A DNA stretch of 60,135 bases from Clostridiales bacterium Firm_09 (GTDB taxonomy: Bacteria; Bacillota; Clostridia; Christensenellales; DTU072): assembly GCA_001604065.1 (NCBI GenBank), contig LVAO01000022.1:1-60135 (forward strand). Reading direction: 5' to 3'. How positions within the stretch are numbered: position 1 is the first letter of the stretch; each line of letters opens with the position of its first letter. Below the pieces are notes generated by a model. That model saw only the letters and a list, made by a program, of their open reading frames with translations. It was not told the DNA's origin and made no database searches. The position numbers and the translations under genes are program-made. Below, piece by piece: positions 41,766 to 50,139 of this stretch.

Positions 41766-42221
41766 ATGTATATGTTTCAGGATCCACGCCGTACATATGA
41801 TTGTCCGGTCATAAAGGATTTCGGCCCGAATCCATTTGTTGTCAACATAGAAAAAGCCACTTTATGCAACAACAATTTCCGTACCGCTTTCTGGACAGGG
41901 AAGTATATGCAGCTCACTCTTATGAGTATTCCCGCGGGCGAAAGCATCGGATTGGAAAAGCATGATGATTTGGATCAGTTCTTGCGCATCGAAGAAGGCC
42001 AGGGGCTGGTGCAAATGGGAGAAAGAAGAGATAACCTTTATTATAAACAGCCTGTTTATGATAATTATGCCGTTTTTATCCCTGCCGGTACCTGGCATAA
42101 TCTGATCAATACCGGAGAAACGCCCATCAGGCTTTATTCCATCTATGCGCCGCCGCAGCATCCTTGGGGAACAATCCACCAGACAAAAGCGATAGCAGAA
42201 CAATCGGAAGCGCAGCATTGA
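41766..42221 (+). CDS. Cupin-domain protein (mannose-6-phosphate isomerase-like)
   Basis: The 151-residue protein is a single cupin: SIPAGESIGLEKHDDLDQFL (motif 1 with G..H.H-like spacing, partly altered to EKHDD) and AVFIPAGTWHNLINTGETP (motif 2, with the metal-binding His). It could be a small metal-binding isomerase or sensor. RBS AAGGAGAAG lies about 12 bases before the ATG. A strong terminator follows 22 bases after the stop. Confidence 0.87.
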   Translation: MYMFQDPRRTYDCPVIKDFGPNPFVVNIEKATLCNNNFRTAFWTGKYMQLTLMSIPAGESIGLEKHDDLDQFLRIEEGQGLVQMGERRDNLYYKQPVYDNYAVFIPAGTWHNLINTGETPIRLYSIYAPPQHPWGTIHQTKAIAEQSEAQH

Positions 42222-42242
42222 GATCGGCTGTTGTACGAAATC

Positions 42243-42280
42243 GGACTGTCTCAGAAAGGATCGGAGACAGTCCTTTTTTT
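42243..42280 (+). terminator. Rho-independent terminator after the cupin gene
   Basis: A perfect 10-base stem GGACTGTCTC (42243-42252) / GAGACAGTCC (42264-42273) with an 11-base loop, followed by seven T. Clear intrinsic terminator on the plus strand. Confidence 0.92.
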
Positions 42281-42316
42281 CATAAAACTTCCGATGCTGT
42301 AAACTCTTATTATTCC

Positions 42317-42787
42317 TTATTGGTTCAAAAGAGCGATGGCGATATTCAGATAGGTTGCAAAAAGTATCCACAACAGATACGGCAGCATCAGCCAAGCCGC
42401 GGGCTTCTTGATTTTGCAGAACAATATGGTTGTTGAAAAAACCAGCATATCCAATACCAAAATGATTGCAACGGATACCCAATAACGCTCTGAGCCGAAA
42501 AATACTATCGGCCATATAAAGTTGACGGCAAGCTGGACCCAATAAAATGCAATGGCTTTGCCGCGAAGCGGCGAAGGCGATTGATGAATCAGGTATGCGG
42601 CGATCGCCATCAAAAGATACAGCAAAGGCCATACGATGCCGAACATCCAACCCGGAGGCGACAACGGCGGTTTAATGAATGAGGCATACGTCTCGCCTAT
42701 GTTGCCCGAAAACAGGCGGCCGAGCGCTCCTGCCGTCTGTGCGCCGAGTATCAACAGAAGAAGCTGGAACCAATTGATTTTTTTCAT
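42317..42787 (-). CDS. tspO: TspO/MBR-family membrane protein
   Basis: The 156-residue protein has five hydrophobic helices and the family segments FIKPPLSPPGWMFGIVWPLLY (split here as KPPLSPPGW and FGIVWPLLY) and WPIVFFGSERYW, with a tryptophan-rich groove. TspO binds porphyrins and cholesterol-like ligands and acts in stress and tetrapyrrole handling. The start is ATG 42787. No tetrapyrrole genes are nearby. Confidence 0.93.
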   Translation of the reverse strand: MKKINWFQLLLLILGAQTAGALGRLFSGNIGETYASFIKPPLSPPGWMFGIVWPLLYLLMAIAAYLIHQSPSPLRGKAIAFYWVQLAVNFIWPIVFFGSERYWVSVAIILVLDMLVFSTTILFCKIKKPAAWLMLPYLLWILFATYLNIAIALLNQ

Positions 42788-42965
42788 ATTCTGCCCGAAT
42801 CAATATAGGAAGGTGGTTGCATAATTTATTATGGACCCCTTCATGATGTTTTCTACAGCATATTCGGATTCTGTAAAAATTATTCATAAGCGGAACTTCT
42901 TTTATGTTCATCTTCATACTATGAATTGAACACTGGGTTCGTAATTATAGATAAGGAGTAATAGA

Positions 42966-43832
42966 ATGCCAATTATAGATCAATATAATCTGCAGGCCAG
43001 TTTGCAGTTTTCCATAACCGGCACAGAAGAAATTACAAAGGATTTGCAGATGACGGCCAGCACAACGGCGGCGGCGGGTGTTGTCAACGGCATTGTTACC
43101 TCCGGGGGCTCTCCCGTCGAAGGCGCTACGGTGAAACTGTATACTGTGAACGACATTCCGGTCGCACATGATATCACAAATGCGAACGGAAGATATACGC
43201 TCTCCAACATTGTCCCCGGCTCATATAAGATTACCGCGGCCATGCCGGGATTTTTAACCCCTTTGGCAATCCCATTGACGGTCACTGCCAATCGTCCGAC
43301 AACCGTCAATATCACCATGTCTGCCGATCCGGATGCGGGAAAAAACGCCCTGTTCGGCATCATCCGTCAAGCTGTTGCTCTGACGCCGATTGAGGACGCC
43401 ACCGTCAATATTTATCAGGATATCGGCGGTGTTCAGACTCTGGTGTTGACGACATTTACAAACAGCAGCGGTCAATATTTTGCTCCGAGACTTGTTTCGG
43501 GAGATTATGTCGTTGTCGCAAACAAAACCGGGTATGACGAAAGCGCCAGCGCTCCGGTTACTTTGACAGGAGGAAGTTTTGAGCCCCTGTCATTGAATCT
43601 GCAAGTCAACACGCAGCATAATGTCGGCACGGTCAGCGGAATCGTCACCGATCAGTTGACTTCGTTGCCGATTGCCAACGCGTGTGTAGCGCTGTATTCT
43701 GTCATCGGAGGCGTCGAAACCATTATTCAGATCACCAAAACGACTTCGGTCGGGAGATATTTGTTCGGAAATGTTTTGACCGGGAACTACATTGTCAAAG
43801 CCATTGCGCAGACCAACGCTCCCGAAGCATGA
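42966..43832 (+). CDS. Three-repeat prealbumin/CarboxypepD_reg-like surface protein
   Basis: After a 37-residue leader segment without signal character, three Ig-like prealbumin-type repeats follow. They start at about residues 38 (GIVTSGGSPVEGATVKLY), 128 (GIIRQAVALTPIEDATVNIY) and 222 (GIVTDQLTSLPIANACVALY). Each has the G-x-Y-x-x-x-x-V-x-G-x-Y-x-V core (GRYTLSNIVPGSYKI; GQYFAPRLVSGDYVV; GRYLFGNVLTGNYIV). There is no sortase motif or signal peptide, so export would need another route, or it is assembled inside the mother cell on spores. RBS AAGGAGTAATAGA. Confidence 0.72.
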   Translation: MPIIDQYNLQASLQFSITGTEEITKDLQMTASTTAAAGVVNGIVTSGGSPVEGATVKLYTVNDIPVAHDITNANGRYTLSNIVPGSYKITAAMPGFLTPLAIPLTVTANRPTTVNITMSADPDAGKNALFGIIRQAVALTPIEDATVNIYQDIGGVQTLVLTTFTNSSGQYFAPRLVSGDYVVVANKTGYDESASAPVTLTGGSFEPLSLNLQVNTQHNVGTVSGIVTDQLTSLPIANACVALYSVIGGVETIIQITKTTSVGRYLFGNVLTGNYIVKAIAQTNAPEA

Positions 43833-43844
43833 AGGATTTTTGCT

Positions 43845-44720
43845 ATGGTTATCCGGGATTCCTACCAATTGAAAAGATCGGACCCGTTCTTTCTCGCTCC
43901 GAGACAAAGTAAAACAATTGATCTTTCTCTTAAGAAAGCATCGCGGGAGCCTTGCACTCTTCTGATAGGTGTTGTTTCGGGATGCGAGGGTCCTGTCGAA
44001 GCGGCGACGGTGATGGTTTTTGATAAATCTTATCAGCCGATTGCATACAGGGTAACGGATGAAAAAGGGTGTTTTCTGTTTGAAAACACCCTCATACCGG
44101 ATGAATATATCATCATTGCGACGGCGGAAGGCTTTCAGGTATCGGAAGCATGCAACGTGTTTCTCTGTTCGGGAGTGCCTTTTTCTGTTAGTATATGGCT
44201 CCAAAAAACCGATCCGGCGCTCAAGAACGGTGTTTATGGGAACGTTTTTGATGAAGCCAATGCAAGACTGGATAATGTCGCTATCCTGATATCGGAAGAT
44301 GAAGCTATGGAGCGTTGCGTCGCGTTCGCACGGACCAATGCCCAAGGCGAATACTTTATTTATGGTTTGGATACCGGCATTTATTGGATATGCACCTATA
44401 AAGAAGGGTATTTCCTGCCGCAGAAGCTGTCCTTTGAAATACAGACAAAGGAATATGCCTGTGTGAATTTGTTTTTGTATGCACTTCCAGACTCTGTCGG
44501 CGGTTCGGTCTGCGGCATGGTAGATTCGTGTGGACAAGCTCTTCCGGATGCTGTCGCGGCGCTGTTCAGGTCTGAAAACAACGGTGAATTTCTTTTGCAA
44601 ATCCAAAAAACAAACAGGAACGGATGTTATCTCTTCCCCGATGTCAGACCCGGTCATTACATAGTGAGATCAAAAAAAGAATCCGTGTCGGGAACGGATC
44701 GGGATGGGACCATAACCTGA
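43845..44720 (+). CDS. Three-repeat prealbumin-like protein, paralogue of the upstream gene
   Basis: The 291-residue protein begins with a polar stretch (DSYQLKRSDPFFLAPRQSKT), then has three repeats with the same core: GVVSGCEGPVEAATVMVFD...GCFLFENTLIPDEYII, GNVFDEANARLDNVAILI...GEYFIYGLDTGIYWI and GMVDSCGQALPDAVAALF...GCYLFPDVRPGHYIV. It contains more Cys than the upstream paralogue. It is only 12 bases downstream and probably cotranscribed. No signal peptide. A terminator follows at 44857. The role is unknown; both proteins look like stacking shell components. Confidence 0.7.
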   Translation: MVIRDSYQLKRSDPFFLAPRQSKTIDLSLKKASREPCTLLIGVVSGCEGPVEAATVMVFDKSYQPIAYRVTDEKGCFLFENTLIPDEYIIIATAEGFQVSEACNVFLCSGVPFSVSIWLQKTDPALKNGVYGNVFDEANARLDNVAILISEDEAMERCVAFARTNAQGEYFIYGLDTGIYWICTYKEGYFLPQKLSFEIQTKEYACVNLFLYALPDSVGGSVCGMVDSCGQALPDAVAALFRSENNGEFLLQIQKTNRNGCYLFPDVRPGHYIVRSKKESVSGTDRDGTIT

Positions 44721-44856
44721 CCGTTCGCAAAATATTTTTTTGTCCTCTAGTCTTTGAAATTTGCAATGCGGATTTGCTTCTTCATCCCTTTGGCAAATTA
44801 CTTTTTGAAGCAGGTTTTTGCAGGACATGGTTGTTTTTTAGAACAAGGTAACCGAA

Positions 44857-44880
44857 AAACGTCCGAAACGACGTTTTTTT
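44857..44880 (+). terminator. Rho-independent terminator after the prealbumin-like pair
   Basis: AAACGTC (44857-44863) / GACGTTT (44870-44876) with a 6-base loop CGAAAC, running into a T tract. Confidence 0.75.
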
Positions 44881-44973
44881 GTTGCGCCGTGAGAGCAAAA
44901 GGCATTGTGTTGCCTGGCTTTTCGGATGTCTTTCTGATAAAATGTTGGCGAACATCCCGACACGGAGAAGGAC

Positions 44974-46506
44974 ATGAACAAACTCAGGAATTTTTATAAT
45001 GGCATCCGCAATGACGGCACGGATTTTCGTAAAAACGACTTATGGCGCATTCTATTGTTTGCTCTCAATAATTCCGGCGGAGTATCGATTATGCATCTTG
45101 TCGGCAAATGGGCATATTATACACAAAATGTGCTTCAGTTGGGCGTATTTCTTGCTTCGGTCATCCTGCCGATGCGCCTTCTGGACGCGATAACGGACCC
45201 CATTATTGCCAACCGGTTTGACAAATTTGACTCCAAACATGGCAAATTCCGTCCGTTTATGCTTTTGGGCGGGCTGATGTCCTTTTTGCCCGCAATCGTT
45301 ATTTTTTGTTATCCCGTCCACAGCGGACTGCCTTTGGCTGCGACCTATGCCATTCTCAGCGTCATGTACGGCATCATTGTGATAGGCAACACCATCCTTA
45401 TGACGGCGACCAGAGCCGGACAGGCGGTCATCACGCAGGACCCAAAACAAAGACCGGTATACGCTTTGGGCCAAACCGTTTTTGACGCCATCATCATGAG
45501 CTTTGTTTCATTGATGATTACAGGCAATCTCGTGTCAGACATGCAGGAACCTCTTGCATGGCGTGTTTCGGTACTGGTTCTTTCCGCTGTGTCCGTTTTT
45601 TTGATTGTGATTGCGATGCAGGCAATCAAAACACGCGACAATAAAAAATATTATACCGTATCGTCCAAGGACAAAAAACCGTCCTTCGCAGAATTCTTTC
45701 TGCTGATCAAACGCAATAAAGTTTTGCGGCGGCTCCTGTGGGCGACGGCGTCGGACGCAATCGCCGCATCCGTGCGCGCCAATCTGACAATTTATCTGTT
45801 TGCAAATATCATCATGCAGCGCAGGATCGCCGCCACTTTTGACATTGTTACGGGTGTTGCGCTGGGTGCGCCGATTGTGCTTGCGGGCATCTTTTTTGCC
45901 ACCAGAAAAGGTACGGCGTTTGTCTATAAAAAGGTTGCGGTGATTCAGGTAATCATTTCGGCAGCAGGTTTTCTGGCGACGCTTATCTTCATCCCGCCCG
46001 TGCCCGGTGCCGTATACGAAGGCTTTACCTGCAATGTTTTTATTGTGCTGCTCATATTCGGACTTTATATGAGTACTTTGGGCGTTTCTACCAATCTGGT
46101 CAATGCAATGACGGGAGATCTGGCAGATTATGAATATTGTCAGAGCGGCAAATTCATACCGGGAACCATCGGCGCGACGCTGACTTTTGTCAACAAAATC
46201 ATCACCAGCATCGTCGGTTTTGTCGTAATGGGCATCATGCTATTCTGCGGTTTTTCAAGCGCGGGCGCGGATTCGGTTGTCCCGGAAGATGTTTTTGTCA
46301 ATTACCGCTTTTACTACAGCATCCTTGTCGCGGTCTTCCTGTTTCCGGCTGCCGGACATCTTGTTACCTGCTTTGCGATGTGGAAGTATCCGCTGACGGA
46401 CGCCAAGATGCGTGAGATATCGTTGGCGTTGGCAGAAAAAAGAAAAGGCAGCGCGGCAGCGGATCTGCCTGTCGCCGAACAGTCGGACGGCGTTACTCTC
46501 CGGTAA
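44974..46506 (+). CDS. GPH-family sugar:cation symporter (second copy)
   Basis: The 510-residue protein has about 12 hydrophobic segments with the GPH loop LLDAITDPIIANRFDKFDSK and KHGKFRPFMLLGG, and TGDLADYEYCQSGKFIPGT before the last helices. It differs strongly from the symporter at 35165, so it is not a recent duplicate. It stands alone after a terminator and converges with mutY, the two 3' ends overlapping by 14 bases. RBS CGGAGAAGG. Substrate unknown. Confidence 0.9.
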   Translation: MNKLRNFYNGIRNDGTDFRKNDLWRILLFALNNSGGVSIMHLVGKWAYYTQNVLQLGVFLASVILPMRLLDAITDPIIANRFDKFDSKHGKFRPFMLLGGLMSFLPAIVIFCYPVHSGLPLAATYAILSVMYGIIVIGNTILMTATRAGQAVITQDPKQRPVYALGQTVFDAIIMSFVSLMITGNLVSDMQEPLAWRVSVLVLSAVSVFLIVIAMQAIKTRDNKKYYTVSSKDKKPSFAEFFLLIKRNKVLRRLLWATASDAIAASVRANLTIYLFANIIMQRRIAATFDIVTGVALGAPIVLAGIFFATRKGTAFVYKKVAVIQVIISAAGFLATLIFIPPVPGAVYEGFTCNVFIVLLIFGLYMSTLGVSTNLVNAMTGDLADYEYCQSGKFIPGTIGATLTFVNKIITSIVGFVVMGIMLFCGFSSAGADSVVPEDVFVNYRFYYSILVAVFLFPAAGHLVTCFAMWKYPLTDAKMREISLALAEKRKGSAAADLPVAEQSDGVTLR

Positions 46507-47551
46507 TGATTTTCATATAAGGCTTGAAAGCGGAAGGAACAGAATAATTCTTGCGTATATCCTCTGCGGCTGCCCAGATATAAGGGGCGTCGCAGGGGAT
46601 TTCTTTCAGTCGTATAAAATAACCCGCTAAATCCCATTGAAGATGCGAGAAGATATGTCTGTGAGAAGGTATGGGAGCAACAGACAGAACCGCGTCGTCC
46701 GTCAGAAAAGGGAGCGCTTTCTTGCAGCCGCCAAAATCTGAAGCACCCTGCAGCATGGGGAATTGCCAGAGCGAAGCAAGCAAAACGTTTTCGGGCCGTT
46801 TTTGCAGCGCGAACCGGCCCTGGCATTCAAGAATTAAGACGGTATGGTCTTGACGGGGCCGTTGCGGCCGATCGCTTCGTTTGGGAAGGACAGAAATCAG
46901 ATTTCTGTTGTGTGCTTCACAGAATTCCGCCAGCGGACATTCTTTGCAAAGAGGCTCACCATTCGGAAGGCATACGGTTGCGCCAAGATCCATCAAGGCC
47001 TGGTTGAAATCGCCGACTCTGGTATCCGGAAGAAGTCCGGTGACGATATCGCGGATTTGCGACGCAACAGTCCTGTCCTCTATTGAATCTGCTATGCCGT
47101 ACAATCTGGCAACAATACGGAGGACATTGCCGTCCACCGCACTTGTCCTGCGATTAAAGGCGATGGAGGCAATCGCACCTGCGGTATATTCTCCGATACC
47201 GGGAAGTTTTTTTAGTTCTTCTGCCGTTGAAGGCAGGATGCCACCCAAAGTTTCCGCTACGATTTTTGCGGCAAGCTGCATATTGCGCGCTCTCCGATAA
47301 TATCCAAGGCCCTGCCAAAGCTTGAAAACCCTCTCTTCCGGCGCCGCAGCGAGCGCCCGGATATCGGGCAATTCCCCGATAAATTTCTCATAATAAGGGA
47401 GGACGGTTTCTGCTCTTGTCTGTTGCAACATGATTTCAGACACCCAGATACGATAGGGGTCGTTCTTCTTTCTCCAGGGCAATACGCGGGCATGGGCATC
47501 GTACCATGCGAGAAGAAGTACAGGAATGTCCTTGTTCATTTCAGGCTTCAT
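46493..47551 (-). CDS. mutY: A/G-specific adenine DNA glycosylase
   Basis: MutY removes adenine mispaired with 8-oxoguanine. The catalytic domain shows LPWRKKNDPYRIWVSEIMLQ, QQTRAETV (with the catalytic Glu region), the helix-hairpin-helix LPGIGEYTAGAIASIAF with the following VDGNVLR (catalytic Asp), and a [4Fe-4S] site with Cys in CLPNGEPLCKECPLAEFC (Cx7Cx2Cx5C; Escherichia coli has Cx6Cx2Cx5C). A C-terminal NUDIX-like domain (FALQKRPENVLLASLWQFP) completes the usual 350-residue form. It diverges from ktrB. Confidence 0.95.
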   Translation of the reverse strand: MKPEMNKDIPVLLLAWYDAHARVLPWRKKNDPYRIWVSEIMLQQTRAETVLPYYEKFIGELPDIRALAAAPEERVFKLWQGLGYYRRARNMQLAAKIVAETLGGILPSTAEELKKLPGIGEYTAGAIASIAFNRRTSAVDGNVLRIVARLYGIADSIEDRTVASQIRDIVTGLLPDTRVGDFNQALMDLGATVCLPNGEPLCKECPLAEFCEAHNRNLISVLPKRSDRPQRPRQDHTVLILECQGRFALQKRPENVLLASLWQFPMLQGASDFGGCKKALPFLTDDAVLSVAPIPSHRHIFSHLQWDLAGYFIRLKEIPCDAPYIWAAAEDIRKNYSVPSAFKPYMKIITGE

Positions 47552-47614
47552 AAAAACAGTTTACCATAACCGCAGGTTTTTCTTTATACAAAATTGACAG
47601 GACTATCGAAATCT

Positions 47615-47644
47615 TTGCGTTTTTTATGTTTTGTGAGGTATAAT
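47615..47644 (+). promoter_or_regulatory. Promoter of the ktrB-ktrA operon
   Basis: TTGCGT (47615-47620), 18-base spacer, consensus TATAAT (47639-47644). A TTGACA at 47594 is too far upstream to pair with this -10. Confidence 0.55.
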
Positions 47645-47657
47645 GATATATAATACA

Positions 47658-47727
47658 GTTGCGCTGCCGATTGCCGCTTTTTTCGGCACTCCTTTTGGCG
47701 AAACGAAAGGAGCCACATTTCTGCAAT
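47658..47727 (+). ncRNA. Candidate structured 5' leader of ktrB (possible riboswitch, class unknown)
   Basis: Just after the predicted transcription start, GTTGC (47658-47662) can pair with GCAAT (47723-47727) and enclose two hairpins. One is GCCG (47673-47676) / CGGC (47684-47687) with a T-rich loop. The other is CTCCTTT (47689-47695) / AAAGGAG (47706-47712) with loop TGGCGAAACG. This forms a compact three-way-junction-like fold followed by about 110 bases of leader before the ATG. It does not match the ydaO c-di-AMP consensus as I know it, although that class controls ktr genes in Bacillus. Confidence 0.4.
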
Positions 47728-47836
47728 GGCATTATGCAATCAACAAAAAATCCGTATTTTCAAAAAGGAGTGGAAACAGTGCTTTCTTGCATGGACGCTG
47801 TACAGATTCTGAATACGATAAAAGGGGCAAACACAG

Positions 47837-49186
47837 ATGAAGACTACTGCAGGTAAAACGATGCTTCACCCCATAAGAATCATCGTATTGGGCTTTGTTG
47901 CGCTGATCCTGTTCGGTTCAGTTCTTCTTGTACTTCCTTTTGCCAGCAGAAACGGCCATTCTATCCCTTACCTTGATGCACTGTTTACTTCTGCTTCGGC
48001 CGCTTGTGTGACGGGACTGGTGGTATATGACACCTATACGCAGTTCACCCTGTTCGGCCAGCTTGTCATTCTGCTGCTGATTCAGATCGGCGGATTGGGA
48101 TTTATGACCATCGCCACGCTGGCATTAATGGTCGCACGCAGAAAAATAGGTCTTACGGAGAGAAGAGTTTTGTCCGAGGCGATCAGCGCCTTCCAGTTAG
48201 GCGGTGTTGTGCGCCTGGTCAAACGCATCCTGATCTGCACTTTGATTTCCGAGGGCACCGGAGCCGTACTTCTTTCGATACGCTTTTGCTCGCAATTCGG
48301 ATTCTGGAGGGGTGCGTATTATGCGATCTTCCATTCCGTATCCGCCTTCTGCAATGCCGGATTTGACCTTATGGGGTGTTATGCGCCGTATTCGTCTTTT
48401 GTCCCTTACCAGACCGATATTCTTATTAATCTGACAATGATGGCGCTGATCATTGCGGGCGGTCTGGGATTTGTTGTCTGGGATGATATTTTCGAAAAAC
48501 GCAGACAACCGTTGCGATATAAATTGCATACAAAAATCGTTCTCATCGTCAATGCAGCGCTGATTGTCGCGGGAACGCTTATATTTCTTTTTGCAGAATA
48601 TGATAATACACTTGCCGGATTGAGCGGAGGACAAAAATTATTGGTGTCCCTGTTCCATTCGGTGACGCCGCGGACAGCAGGATTCAATACAATCGATACC
48701 GGCGCAATGACCGGAGGCGGAACGGCGCTGACCATCATTCTGATGATCATCGGTGCCTCGCCCGGCTCGACAGGAGGAGGACTGAAAACAACGACATTTA
48801 CCGTCTTTTTTCTGGCGACGGTTGCGTATCTGCGCAATACCGAGGATATGAATGCTTTTCAGAGAAGGCTGGAAAAGGATGCATTGCGAAGAGCCTACGG
48901 CGTTGCAACCATTTATAGCGGTCTGGTTGCCGCAGGGTTCATCGCCATCATGCTTGCTCAGGATACCCCCTTCAAAGATACGCTGTTTGAATCGGTTTCG
49001 GCTATCAGCACGGTAGGATTGACGACGGGACTGACCCGCATCCTCAACTCTTTTTCGAAAGGTGTGCTTATTCTGCTGATGTTTGCGGGAAGGATAGGAA
49101 GTCTTTCTCTTGTAACGGCCTTTATAGAACATCTCCCGCGCAAGGCGAATTTGCGCAACCCCGAAGAAAAGATTATTATAGGTTAA
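47837..49186 (+). CDS. ktrB: KtrB/TrkH-type K+ (Na+-coupled) transporter, membrane subunit
   Basis: The 449-residue protein has four M1-P-M2 repeats with selectivity-filter segments SASAACVTGLVVYD, HSVSAFCNAGFDLMG, HSVTPRTAGFNTID and SVSAISTVGLTTGLT, each with the conserved pore Gly. GASPGSTGGGLKTTTF is the gating-loop segment. It forms a K+ uptake pore gated by KtrA, which is encoded 11 bases downstream. The start ATG at 47837 lacks a strong ribosome site; an alternative ATG seven codons downstream has AGGTAAAACG before it. Confidence 0.95.
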   Translation: MKTTAGKTMLHPIRIIVLGFVALILFGSVLLVLPFASRNGHSIPYLDALFTSASAACVTGLVVYDTYTQFTLFGQLVILLLIQIGGLGFMTIATLALMVARRKIGLTERRVLSEAISAFQLGGVVRLVKRILICTLISEGTGAVLLSIRFCSQFGFWRGAYYAIFHSVSAFCNAGFDLMGCYAPYSSFVPYQTDILINLTMMALIIAGGLGFVVWDDIFEKRRQPLRYKLHTKIVLIVNAALIVAGTLIFLFAEYDNTLAGLSGGQKLLVSLFHSVTPRTAGFNTIDTGAMTGGGTALTIILMIIGASPGSTGGGLKTTTFTVFFLATVAYLRNTEDMNAFQRRLEKDALRRAYGVATIYSGLVAAGFIAIMLAQDTPFKDTLFESVSAISTVGLTTGLTRILNSFSKGVLILLMFAGRIGSLSLVTAFIEHLPRKANLRNPEEKIIIG

Positions 49187-49197
49187 AAGGAAGGATT

Positions 49198-49851
49198 ATG
49201 AAAACAGTATTGGTGATCGGTATCGGAATGTTCGGCAAACACCTCGCAAAAAGAATGGCAGAACTCGGCAACGAAGTCATGGTGATTGATAAAAACGAAG
49301 AACGCGTGAACGAGATGCTGCCTTATGTCACAAGAGCGCAGATAGGAGACTGCATGGATATCAAGGTTCTGCAGTCCCTGGGCGTCAATAATTTTGATAT
49401 ATGTTTCGTCTGCATAGGCGACAACTTTCAGGCGTCGCTTGAGATTACCTCGCAGCTAAAGGAGCTGGGAGCAAAATATGTCGTTTCAAAAGCGGACAGA
49501 GAAATCCAGGAAAAGTTTCTTCTTCGCAACGGCGCGGACGAAGCCATTCATCCCGAACGTGATGTGGCGCTGCGTGCTGCCCGCAAATACAGTATACAAA
49601 ACGTTTTCGAATACTTCGAACTTTCCGGCGATTTCTCGTTGTTCGAAATTGCCGTTCCCTCCGGATGGGAAGGAAGAAGCGTCAAGGATGTCAATGTTCG
49701 TCTGAGATATAACATCAACATTGTGGCATACGGTCCCAAAGGCAATCTGATGCCCTTCACCAATGCGGAACATATATTTGAAAAAGGTGAACATCTCATG
49801 ATAGCGGGAAAGGCAAGCGATTGCGAAAAATTAGTCCGTCTTTCCAAATGA
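49198..49851 (+). CDS. ktrA: KtrA/TrkA-type K+ channel regulatory protein (RCK/TrkA-N and TrkA-C)
   Basis: The 217-residue cytoplasmic protein has an N-terminal Rossmann RCK domain (VLVIGIGMFGKHLAKRMAEL, VIDKNEERVNEM, RAQIGDCMDIKVLQSLGV) and a C-terminal TrkA-C domain (FSLFEIAVPSGWEGRSVKD, HIFEKGEHLMIAGKASD). It forms an ATP/NAD-sensing ring that gates KtrB; in Bacillus the C-terminal domain also senses c-di-AMP. RBS AAAAGGAAGGATT. Confidence 0.95.
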   Translation: MKTVLVIGIGMFGKHLAKRMAELGNEVMVIDKNEERVNEMLPYVTRAQIGDCMDIKVLQSLGVNNFDICFVCIGDNFQASLEITSQLKELGAKYVVSKADREIQEKFLLRNGADEAIHPERDVALRAARKYSIQNVFEYFELSGDFSLFEIAVPSGWEGRSVKDVNVRLRYNINIVAYGPKGNLMPFTNAEHIFEKGEHLMIAGKASDCEKLVRLSK

Positions 49852-50079
49852 ACCGTATATAAATCGCAGAAGGAAGACACAAAAGCATCAAGGCAAGCGG
49901 ATACCGAAACTGTATGCCGGGAACGTGCTTGTGAAAGGGCATCGTAATCTCTTTTTGTTTTATCCCGCAGACAATCGGTTTTTCATAGGTCGCCCGAAAC
50001 AATTCATGATAATTTTTTACCAAAAACAAGGGCAAAATTCGTCATGCCGAATTACATGGCACAGCACTGCAAAAAAATA

Positions 50080-50107
50080 TTGACATCGCTGAAATTGATG
50101 TTATAAT
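50080..50107 (+). promoter_or_regulatory. Strong promoter of the glycyl-radical operon
   Basis: Consensus TTGACA (50080-50085) and TATAAT (50102-50107) with a 16-base spacer; a start of transcription is expected around 50113-50115. Confidence 0.8.
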
Positions 50108-50113
50108 GAAAAC

Positions 50114-50126
50114 GTGGTATTACCAC
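50114..50126. promoter_or_regulatory. GntR(FadR/UxuR-type) operator over the transcription start
   Basis: GTGGTA-T-TACCAC is a perfect 13-base palindrome 6 bases after the -10 box. It fits the TGGTnnnACCA pattern bound by FadR-subfamily GntR regulators, one of which is encoded in this operon (52160). Binding there would block transcription initiation. A partial half-site GGGGTAAC follows at 50131. Confidence 0.7.
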
Positions 50127-50139
50127 AAATGGGGGTAAC

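Noticed and set aside
47658-47727. ydaO-type c-di-AMP riboswitch before ktrB
   Set aside because: The context fits, but the conserved ydaO segments I know are not visible. It is kept only as an unassigned structured leader.
50114-50126. CcpA cre site at the GRE promoter
   Set aside because: The palindrome lacks the TGNNANCGNTNNCA pattern; the GntR-type TGGTnnnACCA reading fits better.
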